Assembly: GCF_000004075.3 (NCBI RefSeq)
Contig: NC_026657.2
Location: 34,768,732-34,832,731, forward strand
Origin: Cucumis sativus
Taxonomy: Eukaryota > Streptophyta > Magnoliopsida > Cucurbitales > Cucurbitaceae
Reading direction: 5' to 3'
Length of the DNA: 64,000 nucleotides
The notes beneath the pieces are model-generated. The model was not told the origin of the DNA, did not search any database, and was given only the letters and a program-made list of their open reading frames with translations. Made by a program: the position numbers and the translations under genes. Positions within the stretch are counted from its first letter, which is position 1. The number at the start of each line of letters is the position of its first letter. This document shows, one piece after another, positions 48,744-60,447 of this stretch.

Positions 48744-51098
48744 TCAACGACAAGCGTGCATGATGGGAACTTGGGGGTCGGAAAATGAGCCTTTAACAAT
48801 TTGATTAGCAATCCATTGGTTTGCAGCTTCAGTATAGTGGACTCCATCCCAACTGATGAATTTTGAAGGATCTTCACAAGATCCAGCATACACTTCGCTA
48901 CCATTTATGGTTTTTCTGTTCCCACACCACACATGGTTAAGGCCTTCGTGATATCCACAACATATTGCTCCCTTCTCCATAAATCCTAAAACCTCAATAC
49001 CACTCAGTCAAGTTCACTTAAATTTGTAAATAATAATAACATTTTTAAATTTTAAATTTAAGCACGTATTTTTAGTGTATATAATGTAAGTTAAGGTTAA
49101 ATTATAAATTTGGTTATTGATGACCTTCAACTCAAAATTCACCAATTTTCAATCTTGCATATCTTATAATATTATTTTAGAATTAATAAATCTATTATAA
49201 ACTTAATTTTTAAAAGTTTAGAGATTTTCTATGCACAAAATTAATTGTTAAAATTTTTATTTATTTAATATGTATCTTATAAATTAATGACTAAAACTTG
49301 TAATTTAATTTACAAGTTATTATTCAATTAAGATAATAAAATAAAAAACAACAAAATAAATTTATGAAAAATATTTTAAAAATTTATGAAAAATTAAAAT
49401 TAAAATTAATATAGTTATAAAATTGGAATATTTTTAAAAATAACAAAATAAATTAAAATATTTACAAGATATAACAAAAAAATTTATTCTATTAATGATA
49501 GTCTTCTATCACTATAACATATCAATAATTATTAGTAATAGAATTTACTATTAGTTGTAAATATTTTATAAAATTTGCTATCGTTGAAAATTTGGTTTAA
49601 ATTGATATAATTAGGAATTTATGATAAAAAAAACAATAATTTAAAGGATACAAATTAATAATTGGTCTGAAAAAATAGAATCCATTTCATATTATATATA
49701 AAAAAGAAAATTGTGCAAATAAATTTACCTTCTTCCTTTGCATTAGCTATGAGTTTGATCTTAGCTGCATACACATCCACGTAAACAAGAGAGGCATCTA
49801 ACAGATTTGCTCTTAACTTAACCACCCGTTCTTTAAGCTGTCTATTGAACTCCAAAGCGGCGTCGTTTTGTTCCTTAACGCAGCCGTTTCGATCCAAATC
49901 TCCCTCCTTGGGATTGGAAACGCTGCGAATTGCCACCGGAATGCACCCAATGGGCCCAGTGTTGTGTACCCAAAATGCCCTTGCTCCTTCTTTATATAAA
50001 TCCTATTAAAGCGAGGGTAAACTTGTAGTTTTTATTTTCTTTTTAAGTTGATGAGATAAAGTTTAAGAACATATATAGAAAATTGATGGATTATATTATT
50101 GTCCTTATAATTTAACCTTTTTGGACGTTTGATATCGAAGTATAATAATAAAACAAGTCAAAATAGAAGGACGAAATTGATGTTTTAACCATTTTTTATA
50201 AGGGAAAGTACAATTTAATTGATGGGAATTGACTTACTTCAACAGCGGTTGCAAACTCATTGATGATATCAGGAATCGCTTTTCGAAATTGGTCGTTCGT
50301 CATTTTTCGAAATCCAGCCGATAGATCGTTTTGGCCAATATCGATGGTGAAAAGAGCCTTGGAGAATTCTTCTGGTACAGGAAGAGTACTTCTAATGGAG
50401 TCATCTATTGCTGCAGTGTACAAGTCGTAATTAATATGAAAAACCACGTACATACAAAAAAAAATTCATGGAAAAACGTTGAAACTCAACCTTCGACGTA
50501 TCGATCAATTGTGCGATTCTTGAATTGACGAAATTGAACGACTTGAATATCAAGTGAAAACGGACTAATTCCATTCTCAAATACTGATTCGTTCTGACGT
50601 CGAATTGTGGAACCACCGGTTGCAAAATTTGCACCATGTCGAAAATTTGTTCCAATAGAATTGAGGTACGCACTTAAATACGGTAACTCTAGTTGCTTAG
50701 CTACAAAATCAAATTCAAATTAACCTCATCTTAGTTTATTAGTGACAAATGATTTATATACTGTATTGCTCTTTGAATTCTTATGCTATCTTATAAATGT
50801 TTAAATAAATAAATAAATAATAAAAGTAAAAAGGAATTTAAATAAAAGAAATATAACCAATGAAATCGATGATGAGGCGGCCGTCGCAACCCCGACCGGC
50901 GGTTTTGTGGAAGAACGTCTGACCGCAGGGCAATATGGTTGGGTAAAACGCGGCGGAGATTCCACCGGTATCGGAATTGGAATCGCCGAAATTATAAATG
51001 GCCGGAAAATTACAAGCTCTAGAATCCGCCATTGAAATCAGAATAATGGAAGCTACACTAAAAACCATCTTCATCTTCATATTCATCTTCATCTTCAT
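48744..51098 (-). CDS. GDSL esterase/lipase (SGNH hydrolase), tandem copy 2
   Basis: Five exons, 51098-50858, 50700-50491, 50410-50238, 50002-49729 and 48985-48744, give 379 residues. The three internal exons (210, 173 and 274 nt) match copy 1 in length and phase, proving tandem duplication. Catalytic Ser40 sits in YNFGDSNSDTG; DIGQNDL, HNTGPIGCIP and WDGVHYTEAAN (Asp346, His349) are present. A signal peptide covers about residues 11-28. The start lies in a run of Lys/Met codons (MKMKMNMKMKMVF), so any of six in-frame ATGs from 51098 to 51068 could be used; I chose the first. The product is expected to be a secreted acyl esterase. It differs from copy 1 by, for example, QTFFHKTAG against DVFFNKPSG and a shorter C-terminus. 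Confidence 0.95.
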
Positions 51099-51109
51099 CT
51101 TCAATCGAA

Positions 51110-53500
51110 TGAATTAGAAAGAAGAACTGTGTGTCTTCTGAGAAATGGTTAATGGATCGTTTTGTTTTGGAGGATTCATGGAATTTACTATTTACAAGAA
51201 AAAAAAGTTGAAAGTGGAGAGTGAGAAATCCATTTTTCTTTGATGGGTTTGATTGAATTGTTTAATTGGTGCAGTTTTTTATGAATCAATTAAATAGACG
51301 TTTTTCTTGATCATTAAAAATGATATTAATGATTCTTGGTTTGAAATCTGTGTAAGTGTTGTGTTGGATATGATTATTGTAAGTTGAGGAGTCCAAGATT
51401 GTTTGGTCAAACTGAACGGATTTATTTATTTAATTTCATTGAATTACCGATTATCATTTTTTCTATATATAATTTAAAATATAGAAAATATTAGTTTAAA
51501 TTGCAAAATATTTATAAATATAATAAAGTTTTATAATCTATTACAAATATTTTGGTTCACATTATATTATAAAATATTTATTAATTTTTTTTCGTGTATT
51601 TACATTTTTATATTTTATATTTTATATTTAAATTGCAAAATATTTATAAATATAACACAACTCAATGTTCCTATTTTTCAATATTTCAAGTTTAATCATA
51701 TCATTATTTTATTTTTACTTTAAAATATCATTTTAATTTGTCCTCTTTGTTTTTTGAAATTTGTTATAGTGTTAGTTTATTTTATTCATCCAACAGTGTT
51801 AATTTAAACTTGTCTGGGATGATGCACATTTATCTATAATAAAAATAGTTGAAATTTTTTTATTATCTATTATGTTATCTAATTTGTAATAAATTTTTCA
51901 TTATATGATAATAACATTAGAACAAAAATGGTTGTATGGTTATGATAAATCTTAACTTAGGAATACTATGTCTAATTTCTTGGAGGAGAACTACTGTCCT
52001 GATTATGCTTAGTTTAGATTAACATATAGAATGGTTTATTTTAACGAAAAAGTTATTTAAGTTTAAATATTTCAAATCATATTTGTTTATTTATTGATTT
52101 TGACGCCTAACTTCTAGTTGATCATATATTACAAGTTATAGTGTGGTTGACCATTAGGTGTCATTGTTATACCCGTGAGCAAAAATATTGAATATTTAAA
52201 TTACACTAAGAAACAATGTCTTAGTGACTAATAATTCAAATAACATTATTAAAACAATAATACTTAGATACATTTCAAGATGTAATTATTTGTATGTATC
52301 ACACTCTCATCACATACATAAAAACAAAACAAAAATTATTTGAAGAACGTAGAAAGGATAATTCGTTACGTGAAACAACTATAAAAAATAGTTGGTGTTT
52401 AAAGATGCATGCAACTTAAACCGAGTCGATAAAAATCAACTTTAATAAGTAGTAGAAATATTTGTTAGTATTTTGTATTTTGACTAAGCCATAGTACAAA
52501 ATCAACATAATTTTCTCCACCGTAGAAACTTCCTTTCATGATCATAAATGTGACCAATTTATATCATGATTAAGTACATATATATGTGTGCTCCAACATA
52601 TAAAGGTATGACATTGAGGAGCATGTAAAAAGGGGAGACAAAGCAAGTGCTCATTTTCAAAGAGAGTAGGATGAGTGTATCCCCCATGCTTTCAATAAGT
52701 GGATAGTTAGGTATTTACAACACAAAGTGGGTTAAGTCAAATCTAGTGCACTCTATGCAACAAATTGCAAATTGCTTTTCTAAAAGGCAATTGAGCAAAA
52801 GAATGAACTCATGCTAGGAAAAAGCATGAACTCATGCTAGGATTGATATTCCCTTTTTATTATTGCTTTTTTCTTTTGGTTCGATGAAGGGTAATTATAA
52901 ACTTTGTAGACGTTGACAAAACTTTATGCTAGTTGAACTATGTTTACTTTATCGATTGATTGGTGTCTCTTTAAAATTGAGTAAAAGAATGAAGTTTAGC
53001 AAGTTATTAATTTGAAAGATGTCCGATGATTAGCCGTTTTTAGTTTATGGTGAATGTAATTCTTATTATTAACGTATTATTCTCAATCGTTGGTGGATGA
53101 TTTGAAGAGTTCACACTGGTTAAGTACACAATGATTTATTTTTCTTTGAAATATTACACACTAGGAAATAAAGATTGAACTCGTGGCCTTTTATGAAGAT
53201 AAAAATGTCTCAACAATTGAGTCGAATATTCAAGTTGGTTTAAGAATGATAAAGATGTCTTTACAATTGACATATAATATGTGTTAACGAACAAAATGTA
53301 AATGATTTGAATAATCTACTATGATTATTGACGTTTAGCTTTTAAAACGAATTTCATAAATATCTATCTTTTTTTTTGCGATATACTTTTTACCAGTGTT
53401 TTCAAAATTGGAACGAAGTTTTAAAATTAAATTTAAGAAAGAGTTGTTTTTAAAATTTAACTAAGAAGTAAAAACCGATTAATTGACGTTTCTCCCATTT
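51110..53500. other. Gene-free AT-rich region
   Basis: No supportable gene. A 17-bp exact direct repeat (ATGAACTCATGCTAGGA) occurs at 52803-52819 and 52826-52842. The rest is AT-rich with no recognisable element. Confidence 0.55.
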
Positions 53501-53523
53501 GTACATCATATTAGGACTCCACT

Positions 53524-53613
53524 ATGGTGTCGACTACTGCCAACGAGAGACAAGGTACAGACCTTCTAGGCCAACTGAACTTCATGGAGCTCGACAATGC
53601 TTCATATGTTTGA
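53524..53613 (+). pseudogene. Relic of SURF2 exon 1
   Basis: The 30-codon frame ATG-to-TGA reads MVSTTANERQGTDLLGQLNF then MELDN. It matches the SURF2 start at 56402 (MSTSTAEE, then GVDLLGQPTFTELDNG), including the nucleotide runs GACCTTCTAGG and GAGCTCGACAATG. Similarity stops after the ELDN codons, about 75 bases in. It is shorter in the Ala/Glu-rich part. No further SURF2 exons follow before the LINE and mobile-domain relics. Most likely it is a duplicated fragment that decayed. Confidence 0.75.
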
Positions 53614-53879
53614 CTTGGAAGTGTAGAAGTGAGAAATTGATATGAAAATGAGGTTAAGAGACTGAGTCATATTTATTTGCTTATTGTTCTTTGCGGGAGC
53701 TGAAATGAGAATTTGATTAATCTTGGAAGTTGGTATTCTATGTTTTTCAGAAATAGTGGCATTAACTTTGTAGTATATTTGAGATTTGTTTTAGAATATA
53801 TGCACCCACGAATTTTTGAATACAAATACTTTTGGGAGAACATGCTTGATAATGAAGTGTATTGATGATCGGTGTTTTT

Positions 53880-54535
53880 TGATTGAGTTAAAAACACTCT
53901 ACAAGTGGACACTAGGGTGGGAAGATCACCTCTAGATACTGCCTTTGCCAGATTATTTGCTCTCCCTAATCATAAGGAGTGTAGATTGCACAAGCTGTAA
54001 CTAGTTTGCGGTAAAATCTAAATGAAGAAGAGAATTGTTAATGGTTTACACTTTCTACATTACTTGCTGCCCCTAGTAACCCCATGGCCCAAGTCAAATG
54101 GAGATGGAAATTAGATACATCGGGTCAGTTTACTGCAAATTTCTCACAGACTCACGCATCTTCTTTCATCAAGTGGTAGTAAACATAATGGTCTCCCTGA
54201 TAAAAGCTTATGGAAAGGTCCAATCCCAAAGAATATTCAATATTTTTATGGGAGGTTAGCCATAAGGTCATTAATAAAGCAGGAGGTTCTTATCAAAAAG
54301 GTCCCGTCGATGGTGTCTGCCTTGAGCTGGTGTGTTCTGCATCTTGCCTTTTCGTGTATTTACTCAACTATTTTGGAGGAGGATATTATCTTGCCTCAAA
54401 TATCCTATGGTCTTCCTAATGACCCTCTGGTTCTTTTGAATATGTTGCTTATTGGTCATCCATTCAAGAATTATAAGCCGATCTGTGGACCTTCATCATC
54501 AAAGGCTTTCTTTGCCCATTTCGAATGAGTGAAAT
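53880..54535 (+). pseudogene. LINE (non-LTR retrotransposon) relic, zf-RVT end of the ORF2 protein
   Basis: Fragments in different plus frames read, in order, VKWRWKLDTSGQFTANFS, SLWKGPIPKNIQ, IFLWEVSHKVINKA, and PSMVSALSWCVLHL. This is the order of the zf-RVT zinc-binding region that ends plant LINE reverse transcriptases (W.W.L..G.F, LWK..IP.K..FFLW, then SWC.LC...HLF.HC). Frames change at least twice and stops are present. Only the 3' part of the coding region is seen, consistent with 5' truncation. No poly-A tail or target duplication was identified. Confidence 0.65.
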
Positions 54536-54800
54536 CACTTTACTTTTGAAGATAGAGATATGGAATTCACTCAATTTTTTTTTATCATCTTTAATATACA
54601 TCTTTGTCTTGGTTTAAATTCAACTCCTCTTCTTGTCATTACAATCTCACTTCTCTTATAGCACATTCGAATAACAATATGCAACTCTTATGACATTTTC
54701 TTTGCCCTTTTATAATTTGATACTATCAATGAATTTTCTTTGCCCTCTTATGGTTCACAATTTATATGAACACATTATATTTCAATTCTCAAGGAATTCC

Positions 54801-55445
54801 AATTAGATTGGGGTGTTACACGCATTGGATTAACTCAATTAGATTGGCATCTTATTACTGCAATGGTGGAGCGGTGGAGACCTGAAACTCACACGTTTCA
54901 TATGCCTGGAGGAGAGTGCACAATTACATTACAAGATATAACTATTCAATTTGGATTGTCGGTTGATGGAAAGGCAGTAACTGGATCATTACAACATGAT
55001 TGGCCAATGTTATGTGAGGATTTGTTAGGTGTAAGACCTCCACAACCACAATTCAGGAGGTCTAGATTAAGCCTACCATGACTAACATCACATTTCACAA
55101 AACTATCCCTCGAAGCAGACGAGGTCATGATCAAACATATACTATGGCATATATAATGCAACTTATGGGAAGATTTTTATTTGCAAATGAGTCTAGTGCG
55201 TTTGTTCATCTCATGTTTCTCCCTTTCTTAAATGACTTTGAAGAGGCTGGACGATATTCATGGGGGTAGTGCATGTCTTGCACGGTTGTACTGTGAATTA
55301 TGTCGAGCCAGTCAAATTGATACATTAGAGATAGCAAGACCTCTCATATTATTGCAAGTGTGGGCTTGTGGTAGATTTCCTACCACTGCACCACAATGCA
55401 AATCAACCTCTAATGAATATGTTGGATGCCCACTTAGTGCTTGGT
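54801..55445 (+). pseudogene. Plant mobile domain (PMD/MAIN-like) relic
   Basis: The piece reads TQLDWHLITAMVERWRPETH, then TFHMPGGECTITLQDITIQF, GLSVDGKAVTG and LLGVRPP. It is broken by a TGA at 55079-55081 where the family has Trp. After the stop the same frame continues (LTSHF, then LEADEVMIKH). A frame change near 55138 gives MAYIMQLMGRFLF, FVHLMFLPFLNDFEEAG and RYSWG. A second change near 55262 gives ACLARLYCELCRASQIDTLE and PLILLQVWACGRFPTTAP. This is the plant mobile domain found in transposons and in domesticated proteins such as MAIN and the PP7 long form. One nonsense mutation and two frameshifts make it a pseudogene. Confidence 0.85.
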
Positions 55446-56390
55446 GAGTATTTTGTTTACCTAGTTGTTTTATATTGCAATACTAAATAACTAGATTCTC
55501 ATTCACTCAACCGATGGAGTGGTTCTTTAACTGCCACCAAGGTATCCACACATGTACTAAGCAGTAAAATTGTTTGGAAATATTTAAAAAATAACCATTT
55601 TTTTTATCTCATGATATATTTGAATAGACATTTGTGGCCATAGATGTCTATTATGATAGAAAATACAAATTTATTTATATGAGTTAAAAAAATAAAAAAT
55701 TATGACAAAAAAAAATTAAAAAATAACAACTAATATAACATTAATGAAATGTGCTTTAAATTTGTTATTTTTCTAATTTTAAAAATATAAGTGACATTAG
55801 TTCTATTATCATAAATTATTTTTGCTATGGTTGCAAAACTCCAAAAAAAAAAAAATGTTTGCTAACAAATATGTCAATAATAACTCTATCGACTAGATTA
55901 ATGTTTATTTTAATGGTTTATTTACACTGTTTTCATATATAAGTAGATTTCAATAATATTTTTGAACCACTGAGACAATAAAACAACATTAGAAGATAAA
56001 CACGAGTTCATATTGATATATATATTTTTTTTGTTAATGTGTGAGTGTTCATATTAGCATCTTGAATAACTTTTTGGGATCATTTATTCAATCTTACAAC
56101 ATTTGAACGTGGGAATCAAATTAGAACGTAATTTGTTGGAAATTACGGCTAAAAAATCTAGATATTAAAAGAATAGAAAATGTTATAGTTTCAGTTAAGA
56201 AATTAGAGGTTGAAATCTCACCTTACATGTTGTTAACCTCCGAAAAATGTATTAAAAATTATCAAAATATGATAAAAATATTTGTAAAATATCTAATTTT
56301 AGTTTGCTATAAAACAAACTTATAATAGTTTTTTTTGTTAAAGCAACCTATTCGAGCAAAACCCACCCGATATCACTTATCCCACAAATC
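55446..56390. other. AT-rich intergenic region upstream of SURF2
   Basis: No gene is seen. It holds the decayed 3' flank of the mobile-domain relic and the SURF2 promoter. I could not assign a clear TATA box. Confidence 0.55.
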
Positions 56391-56401
56391 AAAACCCATC
56401 A

Positions 56402-59400
56402 ATGTCGACGAGTACCGCCGAGGAGACTGCGGCGGCGACGGTGGAAGGGGTGGACCTTCTAGGGCAACCGACCTTCACGGAGCTCGACAATGGTCGCTTC
56501 CGGTGCGTTGAGACTGGTCACGAACTTGTTGGCAAGGATAAGGACTCTTATTCTCGGACCAAGCGCTGCCGTCTTGGCCTTATCGATCTCGCTTTGTCCC
56601 GTCGGAAAGCTCCTCTCAATATGTTTGAGCAGGACCCTCTCTCTCGGTACTCTAAACTTTTTTCGTTTATGTGCATACAATTCATTATCATCATACTTGG
56701 AGATTTGTAATATGAGAAATGTTTAGCTCGGTGAACCGGTTGATTTCTTGATCTCCGTGGAAATTAATAGGAATTTCATTGGAATATAGCTTTTGGTTGA
56801 TGGGTTGTTTGCAGCTTGAGAATTGATAATGTTATGATGAAGTCAAAGTCGAGTAGAGTAGTGTTTATTTGGTTGCTGTTGGTGATTTAATGAGCTTCAA
56901 TGTGAGCTCCATTAACTTGGAAGTTGGTGATTTTGGTCTAATTGAGTTTGAAATTTGTCTTTTCTTGGTATTTGAGCTGTAGTTATTTAGGTATTTTGGA
57001 CTGATTTTCCCTTTCTTGTCAGTTATTTCATGTTCAGTTGGAAATCAATGGATCAATGGCATTGGCTTATATTATTATTATTTGTTCTGCAGTTCGAAGC
57101 TAAAATGTAAACTGACTGGTGATACGATCAACAAAACAGAGGAACATATATGGAAGCACATTAACGGCAAACGATTCCTCAACAAATTAGGTTTGTACTT
57201 CTCAGTTTACATGGATTTTTTATTGTAATCTTTTATTCTTACCGATGATGTGCTCATGACAAGTTCTGATCTCGTTATGCTCAAGAGACAAATTGCATGC
57301 TGGTTGGTGCTATTAAGTGTTGACAAAGTTTGTATTGTAATTGTAGAGCAAAAGGAGTCAGAGAAAGAGTTAATGGCTAAATCAGGAGAGCAGCAAAGCA
57401 AGAAGAAGGCCGCCAAGGCGTTGAAACCAAGTTCAGAAAATTCAAAGAAGAAGAAGAAGAAGGAACAGGAGGAGACTATTTCTGAAGCCCAGGAATGCAA
57501 TGGGGAAAGTAATGCAGAGGACGCCTTCTGGATGCCTCCAGTAGGGCAACGCTGGGATAATGACAATGGAGGAGACCGATGGGCTTCAGGATCAGATTCA
57601 GAGCATGAAAGTGATAAAATCATTGCAATGGGTATGTTGTCAATTTTGCAAACTTCACATTATGTTTACTTTTACCTTTTCATTTAAGTCACAAGCATGC
57701 TAACGAGGAAATGTAGTAGCTCATTGAATGCAAAATCTGGAATGAGTTGGGTAGTATGACATGAAGTGTGAACCTGATGTATATTAAAATATGGTTTAAA
57801 CCTTTATATGTTACTCTCTCGTTGTTTTCTTTTACATAGTAACACTTGTAATTACTTGTAGTTAGTTACTTTCTGTTTAGTAATTGCAGATGTTATAGTT
57901 AATCATAGTTGTTAGTTAGTTTGGAGCTGGTTATCTTTTGTACATATATTTAAAGGGGACTTCTATTATTGAACTAATAAGAGCTAAGTATTCCCTTTAA
58001 TTGTGAAACTTTCACGGTAAAGCAGGGAGTTAGATTGGGGTTAATGGTTGTGGTAGAGAGATCTTGGGAGTTCTTTCTTGGGTTTGGTTTCTGACTTATG
58101 GGATTTGGTTTGGGTTAGGTTGCTTGTCTTTTGGCTGTTTGGATATCTCCTATGCATTTAAAAGGTAGGAACCTGTGTTTAGTAAGGAGATCCAAGATTT
58201 ATTGATTGAGTTTCTGATATAGCTCTATTGGTCAACCATCAAAAGATTTGTTTAAGTTACCCTGTGGGGTGGGAAGGGTTACATTCTTTGGGTATTGGTG
58301 GAGTTCTTTGGTGATTTTAAAGATGGCTCTCTCCTTGTATGGATGGAAAGCCATGATTTTCAAGATCTGATAGAGCACTGGTGACTAACCAATTATTTTA
58401 GACCTCTGAGAGATTTTGTTACTTGTCTGCCACATGATGAGATTTCAGTTGCTACACTGAGCATTATGCTATTGATGTTCCAGCATAGAATGTTGATAAA
58501 TCAATTAGGGACCCTTGTAATTCTATTAAAGCATGTTTTATTGCCGAGTCATAGAATATATTTCCAGCATTTAGGGAGCTTGAGCTTTTCATAGAATATA
58601 TTTCCAGCAGTTAGGTTGAGCTTTTCCTGCACTGTTATTTGTTTCTTCTGCTGGGGAGCTATGCACGTGTCTAATTTCTTCAGCATGGAATTCAGTTTCC
58701 CCTTCGTCTACTTCCTCTTCTACGTTGGCCTCCACTTTGGGGTGGGTGGTTTTTGGCTACATGATTTTGCTGTTGATGAGCAGAATTGTGTCATTCCCCT
58801 TTTGCTAACTTGCAGATCTCCTTCCCACCAAGGAGAAGGGATCATAACATGTAGGATCCAATCCAGGCTTTTGTTGCCCATGATTAGGTAGGGTTGTACG
58901 TAAAACCTCTATCAATCAAATCAATTGAAAGTGAAGTGCGGGGCATTTGGTCCACCGAGTGGAGTTAATAAGTATGAAGTTAATATGTTGGAGTTAGTAA
59001 GTTTGTGTTTGGGGTAAGATGAGTTCTTAGATAATTATGAAAAGTAGATTAAGAGGGGAGTTGTTTCTTAAGAAGTTGGATAGGAAACAATTACATTGAT
59101 TGATTGTAAACAAATTAGATCAATGGACTTCTTTTTCTTGGTAGAAAACAATTACTTGATTGATTGATTCAATGAAACGATATGAAAAGAATCCGTCTAT
59201 AAAGATTACAAAAGATTTCAGGAACGTAAACATTATTAATTTTAGTATAGGGGTGATCCTACCAAGAATTCGAGCTAAGTGGAAGCTTAGCCCAAGTCTT
59301 GGGTTCAAGCCTCTAGGTAGAATGTAAAAAGTGAGAAGAACTCTTTTTGTCTATCGGAGGTTGTTGATGCATGCAAAATTTTCATTCAAGGAGTTGACCT

Positions 59401-59903
59401 GATGCTGCAGATATATTAAAGAAAGAACACAACTCTTTTGAAGCTTGTGGAAACTGCTCACTTTCTTTGTTTTGATGCATTACTGTCTAAACGTCTAACC
59501 GGTTGGATGACAAATAATTTTTCACCCAACCCATAGGATCTCGTGTCTACAATATCTTGATTGGCTTTTTTATGGAGTAAAAATTTTACTTTACTGAAAT
59601 TGGTTTTCTTTCCTCTTCAGATGACAAGGATGATAAAGATGAACACGGTGGAAACAAGTCAGATGAAGATAAACACCATGAAAAAGAGTCAGATGAATTG
59701 TCTAAGCAGTATGTAAAAGAAACCGTTAGCTTACACATGCATCACTTTTCTCAGTCTATCCCAAATTATGTCAACTTGTCAAGTCCCATGTTGATTGTGT
59801 ACTTACTGAATGTGTTGATCACAGGACCAAAAGAATGTCCATAGAGATTGGACCCAGCAGTTTTGCTTCAAGAAAGAAGAAGAGTAAGAAAAGCTCTACG
59901 TGA
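56402..59903 (+). CDS. SURF2: Surfeit locus protein 2 (SURF2)
   Basis: Five exons, 56402-56646, 57093-57190, 57347-57631, 59621-59708 and 59825-59903, join in phase to 264 residues. The N-terminal half carries the SURF2 core: LDNGRFRCVETGHELVGKD, KRCRLGLIDLAL, then SKLKCKLTGDTINKTEEHIW and KHINGKRFLNKL. The rest is highly charged: a Lys-rich segment (KKKKKKEQEE), an aromatic-acidic motif (FWMPPVGQRWDN), acidic Asp/Glu/His-rich exon 4 and a basic end (FASRKKKSKKSS). The ending KRMSIEIGPSS resembles plant homologues. SURF2 is conserved in eukaryotes; a nucleolar or nuclear role is suspected but its molecular job is not established. Intron 3 is 2 kb and contains repeat-like sequence. An exon-1 relic lies 2.9 kb upstream. 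Confidence 0.95.
57840..58030 (+). mobile_element. Possible solo LTR in SURF2 intron 3
   Basis: The stretch has LTR-like features: short repeated GTTAGTTA motifs, a TATA-like CATATATTTAAAG, then a run ending in AACTTTCAC. I could not define its ends or a target duplication, and no primer-binding site follows. The call rests on appearance only. Confidence 0.25.
58549..58627. repeat. Short tandem duplication in SURF2 intron 3
   Basis: TCATAGAATATATTTCCAGC starts at 58549 and again at 58589. Each copy is followed by A/G-TTAG and TTGAGCTTTTC, so a unit of about 40 bp is present twice. Confidence 0.85.
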
Positions 59904-60447
59904 ACAATATTTCTTCAACAAGCATCCCCAACAATCCAACTATATCCAGGTTGCTTAGGCATGCACAGATGCCTCCGCTCGCTATTTCCGATATGCTGCA
60001 TCTTTCATTGGTGCCGAATTTTCCAGCTTTAGCTTCTGCTTATTTAATCACCTTTGTTTTATCATCTTCCTTAAGGTTTTTGCTCTTCTTAGCTTTAGCC
60101 TGATTTTCTTGATAGCTTTCTTATACAAGCAAATTGCATGGTTGTTGAGCAGGCTTCAGTTTGGCTCTCTTCCTCCTTTTGTAGAATTAGATAATAGACT
60201 GGTCCATAATATTCATCACATTTCAAATTGATTCTTAATATCCCTTTATTTTAGTTCCAATTTCTTTTCCCCGAGAAAATAAATATTTCTTAATTTTAGA
60301 TTAAAGATGAATTGGGAATTCTGTCTGATAAATATTTTGCTCGGATCGATTGGCTTTTTAAAAAGCACGAATTTGAACCAAAGAAACTTGCGTCAAACAT
60401 ATAGTTGTATGCTAGTAAATAACAATGACTAAGAATTGAGATAGATT

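Noticed and set aside
57207-57623. 138-residue antisense frame
   Set aside because: It is the shadow of SURF2 exon 3 on the opposite strand.
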